This document shows positions 38,501 through 47,118 of a DNA stretch of 64,000 nt, piece by piece. Both the position numbers and the translations under genes were made by a program. Below the pieces are notes generated by a model, which was not told the origin of the DNA, searched no databases, and saw nothing but the letters and a program-made list of their open reading frames with translations. Each line of letters begins with the position of its first letter. Within the stretch, counting starts at the first letter, position 1. The stretch covers positions 226,233 to 290,232 of the forward strand of contig DKOR01000035.1 of the NCBI GenBank assembly GCA_002470825.1. The letters run 5' to 3'. The stretch is from Thiotrichaceae bacterium UBA7357. GTDB taxonomy: Bacteria; Pseudomonadota; Gammaproteobacteria; Eutrophobiales; Eutrophobiaceae.

Positions 38501-39413
38501 ATTTATCGGTTCCATGGATTTCCCCTTCCCCTTCCATAAATATCAAGATATCGCCCATATCATATGAGGTGAGTTCTCGAATTGCGTGTAAAATGGCATC
38601 TTCTCGACTGACCTGATCTTCATCCTCATTACTTTCTTCAATCGGGCGATACAAAACATCAACCGGCCAAATTCTACCAGAGACTTCAATGATGGGCGCA
38701 TTGTCGAAATGCTCAGAAAAACGAGTAACATCAATTGTAGCGGAGGTAATGATCACTTTCAGATCAGGTCGTTTTGGCAAGAGTTGCTTTATATAACCCA
38801 GGATAAAATCGATATTCAGGCTTCGTTCATGTGCTTCATCGATAATCAATGTATCGTATTGATTTAAATATCGATCCTGTTGTAATTCGGCAAGTAAGAT
38901 ACCATCGGTCATCAACTTGATATAAGAATGCTTACTAGTCACATCCTGATGTCTTATTTTAAAACCAACATCACTACCCAAGTCACTTTTCAATTCTTCA
39001 GCAATCCGTTTTGCGACTGTTCTGGCAGCGAGTCGTCTCGGTTGCGTATGACCTATAACACCCCCGATCCCACGTCCTAATGTAAGACAGAGTTTTGGTA
39101 GCTGGGTTGTCTTACCTGAGCCAGTTTCACCACAAATGACTGTGATTGGATTATTGGATATGACATCACGTATTTCATTATGACAATGATTTATAGGTAA
39201 ATTATCGTCAAACTGACATTGAGGAAGACGGCTTATTCTATCGCGTTTACTTTGAATCGATAATTCTATAGCTCGCTTGAGAGTCTCCCATTCAGGATTA
39301 TCCGCAACATTACGTTTCTTCAAACGAACAAATATTTGTTTTAAACTATTTCGTTCTGATGAACGCGTTTCTAATAAAAGAGCATCGATGTTTTTTATTT
39401 CTAAAGGTGTCAT
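35538..39413 (-). CDS. hrpA: ATP-dependent RNA helicase HrpA
   Basis: 1291 residues, the length of E. coli HrpA (1300). Motif I is VICGETGSGKTTQLPKLCL, motif II is IIDEAHERSLNIDF, motif III is ITSATID and motif VI is ANQRKGRCGRTSEGIC. The HA2 and OB-fold regions follow and the long C-terminal DUF3418 domain fills the last 600 residues. HrpA is a 3'-5' DEAH helicase that resolves stalled ribosomes and processes mRNA. AGGAT precedes the ATG. The antiporter gene follows on the same strand. Confidence 0.95.
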   Translation of the reverse strand: MTPLEIKNIDALLLETRSSERNSLKQIFVRLKKRNVADNPEWETLKRAIELSIQSKRDRISRLPQCQFDDNLPINHCHNEIRDVISNNPITVICGETGSGKTTQLPKLCLTLGRGIGGVIGHTQPRRLAARTVAKRIAEELKSDLGSDVGFKIRHQDVTSKHSYIKLMTDGILLAELQQDRYLNQYDTLIIDEAHERSLNIDFILGYIKQLLPKRPDLKVIITSATIDVTRFSEHFDNAPIIEVSGRIWPVDVLYRPIEESNEDEDQVSREDAILHAIRELTSYDMGDILIFMEGEGEIHGTDKFLRKQNLPDTDILPLYSRLSSSRQNKIFTPHKRRHIVLATNIAETSLTIPGIRYVIDTGMARMSRYSYRSKVQRLPIERVSMAAANQRKGRCGRTSEGICIRLYSEEDFYSRAEYTEPEILRTNLASVILQMKALNIGDIQQYPFINPPDKKFINDGMRLLREINALDKEENLTPIGRKLVRFPLDPRHARILLAAHDFNCLHEILIIVSALSIQDPRERPTDKQQKADESHKQFSDDDSDFLWFLNLWKFYQKQIKQLSQNKLRKLCQTNFLSYMKMREWIDIHRQLRHVCSEISLMLNTEPASYQNIHCAILSGMSSHVAFLSDKHEYTGARDIKLNLFPASGQFHKKPKWVVAADLVETSRLFGRNVARIDSIWLINVAKHLLKHAYSDAHWDSKSSRVVALEKISLYGMTLIAGKRINYGAINPVESKTLFIRNALIEGDLESSTSFFKQNNKTIEEIKHLEVKSRRPDILNEEAIYEFYNKSLPEHVYDGQSFAAWSKKLNTAQKQRLCLTKESIVNRNTNDITEFTYPDNIEFNGMQLPLKYTFLPGAKEDGLSVDIPLEVLNQFDQNQMDYLVPGLIEEKIILLLKSLPKSIRKRLVPIPETAAEYVSNIKNQSNSLKLNLISYLFKTRAIDIAIDDFAEGVMPEHLRTNYRIVDAKNVLIAEGNDIVKLKSNLATQIEHAFTNIYQEAFGEDEVTSWDFGDLSVEQRVTYKENIITSYPSLLEEDGKVYRYAFDNLRAADYYLRFGLRGLLKNALGKEIKYLRKNLKGIDRLALLYTRFGNREEIVDSIINLVLDETFLYEKKLIRKQEYFLARLEQGRSELIGNADRICSILQKILEMNLQVQTLLCDAGILKYSHAVKDIEEQLEYMMFHGFIEDIETEYLKQYPRYLEAIIKRMEKLEHGVDKDRLSTKQIQPHWDRIKKLVDHAYETDGNTTSFDEYRWMCEELRISLFAQGLKTRMPVSLKRIDRAWERCQKEN

Positions 39414-39893
39414 GCCATCCTATTTGTACCCGCTAAAGTAGCATTCAGAGTATTTACTAATATTAGCTACTTCTAATTTATCAATGTTCTTGTAGAATAA
39501 TTAATCTCAAGATATTGAATCACTTCAATGAAGTACTTTCTTTGTTAAGTATTAACCCATGATATTAATTCTTATAGATAAAATTTTCTTATAATTTGAC
39601 ACCTAAATCTGAGTTCGCAGCCACATATTATCGAAGCAAGAATATCTTGAGAATGCATTCCTTAATGGGCCACTACTAATAAAAATCACCATATATTTGT
39701 TATTATTACCGATAATATGTATCGATCATTTCTATATAATATAAAAGCCAACCATTAACTAATATAAGCCGAGGCTGACTATCTCATATCATGATAGTGA
39801 TTACGATAATTCGAAAAATATCATAGAAGTAGATTTTACTAATTAGCCTTCTGAACTTCATGCTTAGTTTTTCTTGCAGCAATTTTCATCGCA
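39414..39893. other. 480-bp intergenic region, no gene recognised
   Basis: AT-rich sequence between the SelW-like gene and hrpA, both reverse. The 16-codon reverse frame ending at 39844 (MKIAARKTKHEVQKAN) is basic and follows the SelW-like stop closely, but is too short to support. I see no strong terminator or repeat. The hrpA promoter should lie here. Confidence 0.4.
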
Positions 39894-40181
39894 TTAATTA
39901 TCGCTATGTCCAAGCGACATATCGCGATCAAGCTTGTCACGAATCAACTGTTTTAACTCTTTTGATTCAGGAAATCTTTTTTCTACTTTTCGTGAAAAAA
40001 TTTCTATACCATCTAAAGTGATTGTAAAAATACCACCCGTTGATGGGACTAATACAAGTTCACCTATTTTTTCCCCAAATGTAGTCAAAATCTCTTGTGC
40101 TATCCAATTTGCTCTAAGAATAAAACGACATTGCGTGCAATAGTGAATCTCTACTCTAGGTGAGTTTACTTTTAAAACCAT
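39894..40181 (-). CDS. SelW/SelT/SelH-family (Rdx) thioredoxin-like protein
   Basis: 95 residues. VEIHYCTQCRFILRANWIAQE is the family's CxxC redox motif at the end of the first strand, and STGGIFTITLDGIEIFSRK matches the second conserved region before the C-terminal helix (PESKELKQLIRDKL). Proteobacterial members use Cys where animal selenoproteins have Sec. They are thought to be thiol-redox proteins, but the physiological partner is unknown. Flanked on both sides by long non-coding stretches, so probably a single-gene transcript. Confidence 0.9.
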   Translation of the reverse strand: MVLKVNSPRVEIHYCTQCRFILRANWIAQEILTTFGEKIGELVLVPSTGGIFTITLDGIEIFSRKVEKRFPESKELKQLIRDKLDRDMSLGHSDN

Positions 40182-40591
40182 CCCTATTTAATCACCTCTG
40201 TTTGTTTAAATCTCTTTCATGAACTTAATATATCATCAATCTCGTCAAGTAATATTTTATTATTACTACATTAGCTCTCCAGTGAAAATGAAGCTATTTC
40301 TAGCTGTAATGATTATTGTCACAATAAAATTGTCAAGTGTTTAGTAGTCCCTATCGTTAAATGATGATACTAATTTATCACCATTGACATTATAAATTTT
40401 TATTTAGCGACTAGTTACTAGAATGCATAGAAATATATGGACATGTTTTTAACATCCGATATAAAAATTGTACTCTCTAGTAAGCAGCATTAACTAATGG
40501 AAACTATATAGAGAAAGTTAGATTTAAAAATTTCTATAGATGATACAATTTAGTATTCTAACTATCATTAAATACTATTAATCTATTAGTT
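40182..40591. other. 410-bp intergenic region, divergent promoters
   Basis: AT-rich; no ORF, RNA gene or terminator recognised. It separates the reverse SelW-like gene from the forward ampG and should contain both promoters. Confidence 0.4.
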
Positions 40592-42124
40592 ATGGAAAAT
40601 TGGAAAAATAGTTTTAAAGCATTTTTGCATCCAAGAGTGTTCACTATGCTATTTTTTGGTTTTTCTGCTGGTATTCCGTTATTGTTGATATTTTCTTCTT
40701 TAGGCCTTTGGCTGAGAGAAGCTGGCATTGAGAGATCGGCTGTAACTTTTTTTAGTTGGGCGGCGTTAGGTTATTCATTCAAGTTTGTTTGGGCTCCTAT
40801 AGCAGACAAGCTACCTCTTCCTTTTTTAACATATCGATTGGGAAGAAGAAGAGGCTGGATATTAATATCTCAAACATCAATCATCATTTCGATCTTATTA
40901 ATGGCATCCATTGACCCATCTCATGGAGGATCGTATCTAAAGTTGATGGCGATAGCTTGCGTAATGTTGGGGTTCTCTGCGGCAACACAAGACATTGTTA
41001 TCGATGCCTACAGAATTGAATCAGCTTCTTCCGAATTTCAAGCATTGATGTCAGCAACCTATATCGCAGGTTACCGGATAGGTATGTTAGTCTCTGGAGC
41101 GGGTAGTTTGTATATCGCTAGTTCTTTAGGCTCAGAAATAGGCTCATATGATTATAGAGCATGGCAAGTCACTTATAGTTGTATGGCCGCAGTAATGTTG
41201 ATCGGTATTGTCACTACATTTTGCATAAACGAGCCGGAAAAAAATAGTATAACTGAATATAAATATTCTAATGTCATATATGTTAAATTTCTTTTAGTTT
41301 TTATTCTTGCAGTAGTCGGTTTCATAGTATCTTTTCATCTTAGCTCTGAATTTAATTCATCGTGGAAAGATATTCTGATAGAAATCTTAAACAATAAAAC
41401 ATTCTCTAGTTTTTGTGTTGAATCATTCCGACTTTTTCTTGGTGTATTGATCTTTATGTCGATCATATTAACATTTATAAAATTCAAATTTATAGAAAAA
41501 GAACTCGTAGTTGAAAGTTATGTAGCTCCAGTCTTAGAATTTTTTCAGCGATATGGTGTTAAACTTGCAATGTTACTATTAGTCTTGATCGGTCTTTATC
41601 GCATATCTGATATCGTCCTAGGTGTAATTTCAAATATTTTTTTTCAAGACCTTGGTTACAGCAAAAAAGAAATCGCCTCCGTTGTTAAGACATTTGGTTT
41701 ACTTATGACTATATTAGGTGGATTTTTAGGTGGTGTTTTATCATTTCGCTTTGGTGTAATGAAGATCTTATTTTTAGGTGGATTACTAACCGTTCTCTCA
41801 AACTTGTTATTTATGCTTCTCGCTGTTGAAGGGTATAATATGCAACTCCTTTATCTCGTGATCTCTGCTGATAATTTGTCAGCCGGTATTGCCAGTGCAG
41901 CTTTTGTGGCTTTTCTTTCACGACTAACAAATACTTCTTTTACTGCCATGCAATACGCCATATTTAGTTCATTAATGTCACTATTTCCAAAAATCATTGG
42001 AGGTTATTCTGGTTCGATTGTAGAAAATATAGGTTATATAGACTTTTTCTTGTATGCATCTTTACTAGGAATACCAGTATTAGGTGTTATTTATCTCGCT
42101 AATAAACATTCTAAAATCGAGTGA
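40592..42124 (+). CDS. ampG: AmpG-like muropeptide permease (MFS transporter)
   Basis: 510 residues with about 12-14 hydrophobic helices. FGFSAGIPLLLIFSSLGLWL near the N-terminus, SYSFKFVWAPIADKLPLP (read as GYSFKFVWAPIADKL in the protein) and GRRRGWILISQTSI are hallmarks of AmpG, as is FSAATQDIVIDAYRIE. AmpG imports anhydromuropeptides from peptidoglycan turnover for recycling. The central loop is longer and less conserved than in E. coli AmpG (491 residues). The gene stands alone; no ribosome-binding site is obvious. Confidence 0.9.
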   Translation: MENWKNSFKAFLHPRVFTMLFFGFSAGIPLLLIFSSLGLWLREAGIERSAVTFFSWAALGYSFKFVWAPIADKLPLPFLTYRLGRRRGWILISQTSIIISILLMASIDPSHGGSYLKLMAIACVMLGFSAATQDIVIDAYRIESASSEFQALMSATYIAGYRIGMLVSGAGSLYIASSLGSEIGSYDYRAWQVTYSCMAAVMLIGIVTTFCINEPEKNSITEYKYSNVIYVKFLLVFILAVVGFIVSFHLSSEFNSSWKDILIEILNNKTFSSFCVESFRLFLGVLIFMSIILTFIKFKFIEKELVVESYVAPVLEFFQRYGVKLAMLLLVLIGLYRISDIVLGVISNIFFQDLGYSKKEIASVVKTFGLLMTILGGFLGGVLSFRFGVMKILFLGGLLTVLSNLLFMLLAVEGYNMQLLYLVISADNLSAGIASAAFVAFLSRLTNTSFTAMQYAIFSSLMSLFPKIIGGYSGSIVENIGYIDFFLYASLLGIPVLGVIYLANKHSKIE

Positions 42125-42291
42125 TGAATGATGGTGTCTAGCTAATTCAAATTTAGATGAGTAGTAACAAAATAAGCTCAGTTCAAGTTAATGAACTATA
42201 GATCAATCTAAACATGTCGAGCAAAATATTGTTCTAAACGTAGCGAATATGCTATCCCTTAATAATAAAGCAGGCAGTTGTTTACTGCATT

Positions 42292-42323
42292 AGATGTCCT
42301 TTTTTTTTCAAAAAGGGACGTCT
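42292..42323. other. Long stem-loop downstream of ampG
   Basis: The left arm AGATGTCCTTTTTT pairs with the right arm AAAAAGGGACGTCT as 14 consecutive pairs including two G-T pairs, closed by a TTTC loop. No T-run follows on either strand, so it is not a standard intrinsic terminator. Possible roles are transcript-end protection or a regulatory element ahead of moaA. Confidence 0.5.
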
Positions 42324-42513
42324 TCACTATATTTGCCTTGGAAACTCATGGGAATTTGATGTTTTCGCTGGCTTATGAAGGCTTAATCATGGCAGAGTTA
42401 GAATTTTTACTAACGATGGTATCTTTTTGGTAGTTCACAGTGCAAGAAAAGAAGTTACAGATGATTCGATACATCAGTATATTTCCTTTGTCATTCATCA
42501 CTACAAGACCTAA
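42319..42513 (+). pseudogene. Possible decayed ORF with one in-frame stop
   Basis: One forward frame reads ICLGNSWEFDVFAGL, a TGA at 42376-42378, then RLNHGRVRIFTNDGIFLVVH and ARKEVTDDSIHQYISFVIHH before TAA at 42511-42513. The peptide after the stop looks like genuine protein rather than AT-rich background, but I do not recognise the family and no start with a ribosome-binding site is visible. It could be a gene relic or chance. Confidence 0.3.
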
Positions 42514-42678
42514 TAACAAGTGCTATGCTCTACAAATCATGAGTCCTCTACTCCACACAATTTCTTTAATTTTTAACCTGTTATTTAAATATGTTTCAAC
42601 ATACTAGTAGGCTATAATTATATTTATTCTAATTAATAAAACACGCTCACACATAAAATACTCACTAAATTTTTAGAG

Positions 42679-43692
42679 ATGGACGTTAAAAACAATATCA
42701 AGCAAGAAATATTAATCGATAAATTTAACCGTGTTGTCGATTATGTACGTATCTCAGTTACCGATCGCTGTGATTTTCGTTGTGTCTATTGTATGGATGA
42801 CGAGATGCAGTTCGTACCTCGCGCACAACTTTTAACATTAGAAGAAATATCAAAAATAGCGCTGGCATTTACCGAACTAGGTGTTAAAAAAATTCGAATC
42901 ACAGGCGGAGAACCCCTGATTCGTCGTAATGTCATTCAACTATTTGAAGATATTGGACAATTACCCGGCTTAGATGAACTGGTATTGACTACAAATGGTT
43001 CTCAACTCATAAAATTTGCTCGCCCACTAAAAGACGCAGGCGTTAGACGTATAAACATAAGTCTAGATTCTCTTAATGTAGAGAAATTTAAACGTATTAC
43101 ACGTATTGGCGAATTAAATAATGTTCTTTCTGGAATTGATGCCGCTATTAAAGTTGGTTTCGAAAAAATAAAGCTAAATACAGTTATATTAAAAAATCGT
43201 AACGATGATGAAATTATAGATTTGGTTCAATATGCGAGCGATCGAGATATGGATATCAGTTTTATTGAGGAAATGCCATTGGGCGTCATTGGTGATCATG
43301 ATCGAGCTGAACTCTACTATTCTAGTGACCAAATTAAAAATGTTCTGGACAAAGAATTTACTCTCGTTCCCACCACAGAAACAACAGGTGGTCCATCAAA
43401 ATACTACAAGCTAACAGATACAGGTTCGCGAGTCGGTTTTATCTCGCCACATAGTCACAATTTTTGTGAGCAATGTAACCGTGTCCGGCTAACCTGTGAA
43501 GGTCGTTTATTATTATGTCTTGGTCAGGAAGATTCAGTTGACCTGCGTAAGACAGTGAGAGCTTACCCTAATGATATGGACAAACTTAAACAAGATATTA
43601 AAGATTCCATGTTGATTAAGCCTAAAGGACATGATTTTAATCTCAAAGAAAAACCAATGATATTCAGGCATATGAATGTTACTGGAGGCTAG
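42679..43692 (+). CDS. moaA: GTP 3',8-cyclase MoaA
   Basis: 337 residues, a radical-SAM enzyme that starts molybdopterin synthesis by converting GTP to 3',8-cyclo-H2GTP. The N-terminal cluster motif is TDRCDFRCVYCMDDE; the C-terminal second cluster is FCEQCNRVRLTCEGRLLLC, and ITGGEPLIR is the SAM-contact region. The C-terminus ends VTGG, the Gly-Gly tail needed for catalysis. It is the first gene of a forward cluster moaA-fdhD-mobA-mobB-moeA. The last two Gly codons, GGAGGC, also serve as the ribosome-binding site of fdhD three bases downstream. Confidence 0.96.
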   Translation: MDVKNNIKQEILIDKFNRVVDYVRISVTDRCDFRCVYCMDDEMQFVPRAQLLTLEEISKIALAFTELGVKKIRITGGEPLIRRNVIQLFEDIGQLPGLDELVLTTNGSQLIKFARPLKDAGVRRINISLDSLNVEKFKRITRIGELNNVLSGIDAAIKVGFEKIKLNTVILKNRNDDEIIDLVQYASDRDMDISFIEEMPLGVIGDHDRAELYYSSDQIKNVLDKEFTLVPTTETTGGPSKYYKLTDTGSRVGFISPHSHNFCEQCNRVRLTCEGRLLLCLGQEDSVDLRKTVRAYPNDMDKLKQDIKDSMLIKPKGHDFNLKEKPMIFRHMNVTGG

Positions 43693-43694
43693 TA

Positions 43695-44549
43695 ATGTCT
43701 AGTAATTACCGTCCGGAAATGACTAAGGCTGGACTATCTCCTACGCAAGCTGTGATCGCCATAGATGAGTATCAGAATAGACGTCAACTTCATGTTGCAG
43801 AAGAACGTGCACTAACAATCTATATTGATAGTTATGAAATTGTTACATTAATGACATTAGGGACACAACCCGAAATGCTCGCTTTGGGTTATATAAAAAA
43901 TCAAGGATTAATAAAAAAACTATCCGAAATCAAATCTGTTCAGGTTGATTGGGATGTCAATGCAGTCGCTATTACCACGTTTGAAAACCGTGATGATTGG
44001 AAAGATAAACTAGGCACAAGAATCGTTACTACCGGTTGCGGCCAAGGAACTGTTTTTGGAAATATAATGGAGCACCTAGATACGCTTAAGATAAAATCTA
44101 CAAAAATAAAACAATCTCATCTCTATACACTGTTGAAAAATTTAAACATCTTTAACGATGTCTATAAAAATGCTGGGGCCGTTCATGGCTGTGCATTATG
44201 TCATGACACAAAACCGTTAGTATTTATTGAAGATGTCGGTCGTCACAATGCCGTTGATGCTATCGCGGGAAATATGTGGCTAGAGAGTATTTCAGGTACT
44301 AATAAAATATTTTATACCACTGGGCGATTAACCTCTGAGATGATTATCAAAGTGGCACAAATGAGGATCCCTGTATTGTTATCTCGATCAGGCATCACAA
44401 AAATGGGTCTTAGTTTAGCTCAAGATATGAACATCACACTACTCTCAAGAGCAAAAAGCAAACATTTTCTAATCTATAATGGAGCAGAGAATATTGAGTT
44501 TGATGTGGAACTTCCTCCAAAACACGAAGTCGCTAACATAGTTAAGTAA
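43695..44549 (+). CDS. fdhD: Formate dehydrogenase accessory sulfurtransferase FdhD
   Basis: 284 residues. EERALTIYIDSYEIVTLMTL, the central TTGCGQGTVFG, GAVHGCALCHDTKP and FIEDVGRHNAVDAIAG are FdhD landmarks, and FYTTGRLTSEMI follows. FdhD passes sulfur from a cysteine desulfurase to the molybdenum cofactor of formate dehydrogenase. E. coli FdhD has a CxxC at the central loop; here the loop is CGQG, so only the first Cys remains. GGAGG lies eight bases before the ATG. Its presence argues that the genome has a Mo/W formate dehydrogenase, the expected last step of C1 oxidation. Confidence 0.93.
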   Translation: MSSNYRPEMTKAGLSPTQAVIAIDEYQNRRQLHVAEERALTIYIDSYEIVTLMTLGTQPEMLALGYIKNQGLIKKLSEIKSVQVDWDVNAVAITTFENRDDWKDKLGTRIVTTGCGQGTVFGNIMEHLDTLKIKSTKIKQSHLYTLLKNLNIFNDVYKNAGAVHGCALCHDTKPLVFIEDVGRHNAVDAIAGNMWLESISGTNKIFYTTGRLTSEMIIKVAQMRIPVLLSRSGITKMGLSLAQDMNITLLSRAKSKHFLIYNGAENIEFDVELPPKHEVANIVK

Positions 44550-44565
44550 GTAAGATTTACTGAAT

Positions 44566-45219
44566 TTGAAGTATCACAGATATAAAATATTTCAATTGAC
44601 CAAGAACATAGATATTAAATCAGAGATCACAGGGGTTATCCTCGCAGGAGGCCAAGCTCGTCGAATGGGCGGACAGGACAAAGGTCTTGTGATGCTTAAT
44701 GGAAAACCCATGATTGAAATTGTAATTGATATTTTTAAACCACAGACTAAAAAGTTGTTTATCAATGCAAACCGAAATCACGTTCGTTATTCTCAGTTCG
44801 GGCTTGAATTGGTTGCTGATGAATTATCTGGTTTTTGTGGCCCTTTAGCTGGGATGGCAAGTGCTTTAAAAATATCAAAGACTGAATACATAGTCACCGC
44901 ACCTTGTGACTCTCCTTTTATACCTCATGATTTGGTAGTACGATTAGCCAATTCGCTTAAAAGTGAAAAGGTTGAAATTAGTGTGGCTCATGATGGAGAA
45001 CGCATTCAGCCTGTTTTCTGCATGATAAAGAAAACACTTCTGCACTCACTGTCAGATTATTTAGCAGCTGGCGATAGAAAAATTGATCATTGGTTTAAAA
45101 AACATGATTTTGCTATTGCAGACTTTTCAGACAAACCTGATACGTTTGATAATATCAATACATATGATGATGTCGAAAATGCATTACTAAAATTAAAAAG
45201 TTATGAAAAAAATAATTAA
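44566..45219 (+). CDS. mobA: Molybdenum cofactor guanylyltransferase MobA
   Basis: About 200-217 residues. TGVILAGGQARRMGGQDKGL is the GTP-binding signature, LVADELSGFCGPLAGMASAL and VTAPCDSPFIPHDLV the metal-binding and substrate regions. MobA attaches GMP to Mo-molybdopterin to give the MGD form used by formate dehydrogenases. The start is uncertain: the longest frame opens with TTG at 44566 and about 20 residues precede conserved sequence; a TTG about ten codons later is another option, and there is no ATG. The 3' end overlaps mobB by 17 bp. Confidence 0.93.
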   Translation: MKYHRYKIFQLTKNIDIKSEITGVILAGGQARRMGGQDKGLVMLNGKPMIEIVIDIFKPQTKKLFINANRNHVRYSQFGLELVADELSGFCGPLAGMASALKISKTEYIVTAPCDSPFIPHDLVVRLANSLKSEKVEISVAHDGERIQPVFCMIKKTLLHSLSDYLAAGDRKIDHWFKKHDFAIADFSDKPDTFDNINTYDDVENALLKLKSYEKNN

Positions 45220-45772
45220 ATCAAATATTCCGGTTATAGGTTTAGCGGCCTATAGCGGGACAGGTAAAACTTCCTTATTAATCAATTTGATTCCATTGTT
45301 GAAAGAATATGGTTTAGAAGTTGGTGTGATTAAGCATGCTCATCATACGTTTGAAATCGATCAAGCTGGCAAGGATAGCTATAAAATAAGAAAAGCCGGT
45401 GCAAGTCAGATGTTAATCGGTTCAAAGGAACGTTGGGCCTTAATGGTCGATCAAAAAGAGACCAATCAAACAATGCGTTTACAGGAGTATATTACTCTTC
45501 TAGATCACACTAAATTAGACCTCATTTTAGTTGAAGGATTCAAACCTGAGTCAATTCCAAAAATCGAATTGTATCGCCCTAGCTTAGGCCATCCTTTAAT
45601 CTGTAAATCAGATGATAGTGTCGTCGCTATTGCCACAGATGCTGAGATTACTGAGGAATTAAATCTGACTGTTCTCGACCTAAATGATCATGCTGCAATA
45701 ATGCACTTCATTATTAAAAACTTTTTTACAAAAAATAACACTATCATCAAAACTCACCAAAATACATTATGA
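45203..45772 (+). CDS. mobB: Molybdopterin-guanine dinucleotide biosynthesis adaptor MobB
   Basis: 189 residues. The P-loop is GLAAYSGTGKTSLLINLIP near residues 13-31, and GVIKHAHHTFEIDQAGKDS is the second family motif, followed by LDLILVEGFKPE. MobB binds GTP and assists MobA; it is usually dispensable. It overlaps mobA by 17 bp and moeA by 4 bp (ATGA), so the three are translationally coupled. Confidence 0.93.
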   Translation: MKKIIKSNIPVIGLAAYSGTGKTSLLINLIPLLKEYGLEVGVIKHAHHTFEIDQAGKDSYKIRKAGASQMLIGSKERWALMVDQKETNQTMRLQEYITLLDHTKLDLILVEGFKPESIPKIELYRPSLGHPLICKSDDSVVAIATDAEITEELNLTVLDLNDHAAIMHFIIKNFFTKNNTIIKTHQNTL

Positions 45773-47037
45773 ATGATAATGACATCAATAAAGATTACAG
45801 TTGTATGGATGATTATGATCCAAATTCTATCTTGCCTGATGAAGCACTAAAAATAATATTTAATAATATTTCGGCGTTAACCGAAACAGAAAGTATACCG
45901 ATTAGAGAATCACTAGGTCGCGTCCTAGCTAATAATATCACTTCTGAGATCAATGTGCCTTCAGGTCGTAATTCTGCGATGGATGGGTATGCTATTAATG
46001 CTGTAGACCTCCCTTACAGTGGAAAAATTTCTCTAAAACTCGTCGGCTCAAGCTTTGCTGGTAAACCTTCTAGTGTAAAACTCAAAAAGGGAGAATGTGT
46101 TCGTATCATGACCGGTGCCATCATGCCTGATGGATCTGACACCGTTGCAATGCAAGAAATTGTCGAAAGAGCCGGAGAGACCATCAGCCTAGGGATCGGA
46201 ATAAAAGCTGGAAGCAACGTCCGTGAAGCAGGAGAAGACCTTGCCATTGGAGACCTGATTCTAGAAAGAGGAATGGAACTCACACCTGCAGATATAGGCT
46301 TATTAGCATCCTTAGGACTTGCTAAAGTAAGTGTTTATAGAAAACTCCGCGTCGCATTTTTTTCAACTGGAGATGAGTTACGTTCAGTTGGGGACAAACT
46401 CGACAATGGTGCTATTTATGATAGCAATCGTTACACCCTTTATGGAATGCTTACACGTCTGGGGGTTGACATAATCGATATGGGAGTTGTGAAGGATAAT
46501 CGAAAATTAATAGATAAGGCCTTATCGGATGCAAAAGGACAGTCTGACGTGTTGATTACTTCGGGTGGCGTTTCGGTTGGGGAAGCAGATTATGTAAAAG
46601 AGAGTCTTTCAAAATATGGCGAGGTAGATTTCTGGAAGGTAGCTATGAAACCAGGCCGTCCCTTCACTTTCGGAAAGCTGGGTTCAACCTATTTTTTTGG
46701 ATTACCAGGAAACCCGGTCTCAGTCATGGTAACCTTTTATCAATTCGTTCAGCCCGCATTGAAGAGAATCATTGGTGAAAAACCAACAGTACCAACGCTG
46801 TTGAAAGTGCCTTGTATTTCAAAACTAAAAAAACGCCCTGGAAGGGTTGAATATCAACGTGGTGTTCTTGAGTATGATGAAGCTGGGCGCATGATTGTTC
46901 GTAAGACAGGGGCACAAGGTTCTGGAATATTACGTTCTATGGCTGACGCAAATTGTTTTATCGTATTACCACTGGAGAACAGTGGTGTGTCTCCAGAAGA
47001 CTTAGTCGATGTACAATTGTTCCATGGACTTGTTTGA
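45769..47037 (+). CDS. moeA: Molybdopterin molybdotransferase MoeA
   Basis: 422 residues with the usual domain order. NVPSGRNSAMDGYAIN (read VPSGRNSAMDGYAIN) near residue 65, CVRIMTGAIMPDGSDTVAMQE, REAGEDLAIGDLILERG, FSTGDELRSVGDK, DVLITSGGVSVGEADYVK and FGLPGNPVSVMVTF are all conserved in MoeA. The enzyme inserts molybdate into adenylylated molybdopterin. It is the last gene of the forward cluster; between it and the convergent moaE lies a nested inverted repeat. Confidence 0.95.
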   Translation: MNDNDINKDYSCMDDYDPNSILPDEALKIIFNNISALTETESIPIRESLGRVLANNITSEINVPSGRNSAMDGYAINAVDLPYSGKISLKLVGSSFAGKPSSVKLKKGECVRIMTGAIMPDGSDTVAMQEIVERAGETISLGIGIKAGSNVREAGEDLAIGDLILERGMELTPADIGLLASLGLAKVSVYRKLRVAFFSTGDELRSVGDKLDNGAIYDSNRYTLYGMLTRLGVDIIDMGVVKDNRKLIDKALSDAKGQSDVLITSGGVSVGEADYVKESLSKYGEVDFWKVAMKPGRPFTFGKLGSTYFFGLPGNPVSVMVTFYQFVQPALKRIIGEKPTVPTLLKVPCISKLKKRPGRVEYQRGVLEYDEAGRMIVRKTGAQGSGILRSMADANCFIVLPLENSGVSPEDLVDVQLFHGLV

Positions 47038-47118
47038 TAAATTTTGGCTCAATTATACTTCACTTCCAAATATTTTTTTAATGGGAACAAATAAAAAATT
47101 CTGATGATAGTGAATCTA

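Larger units (their letters stand above)
42125..42678. other. 554-bp region between ampG and moaA with stem-loops and a possible gene relic
   Basis: No intact gene. It contains a short perfect hairpin (GCAGT/ACTGC, 42274-42288), a longer stem-loop (42292-42323) and a coding-like relic (about 42319-42513), listed separately. The moaA promoter should be in the right-hand part. A molybdenum-cofactor riboswitch would be in a typical place here, but I could not match its consensus. Confidence 0.45.

Noticed and set aside
39844..39893. Sixteen-codon reverse frame after the SelW-like gene
   Set aside because: Too short, no independent ribosome-binding site, no comparison available to show conservation.
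42514..42678. Possible molybdenum-cofactor riboswitch before moaA
   Set aside because: The position is typical, but I could not align the known conserved core or its stems by eye. A covariance-model search for the Moco motif over 42125-42678 would decide.
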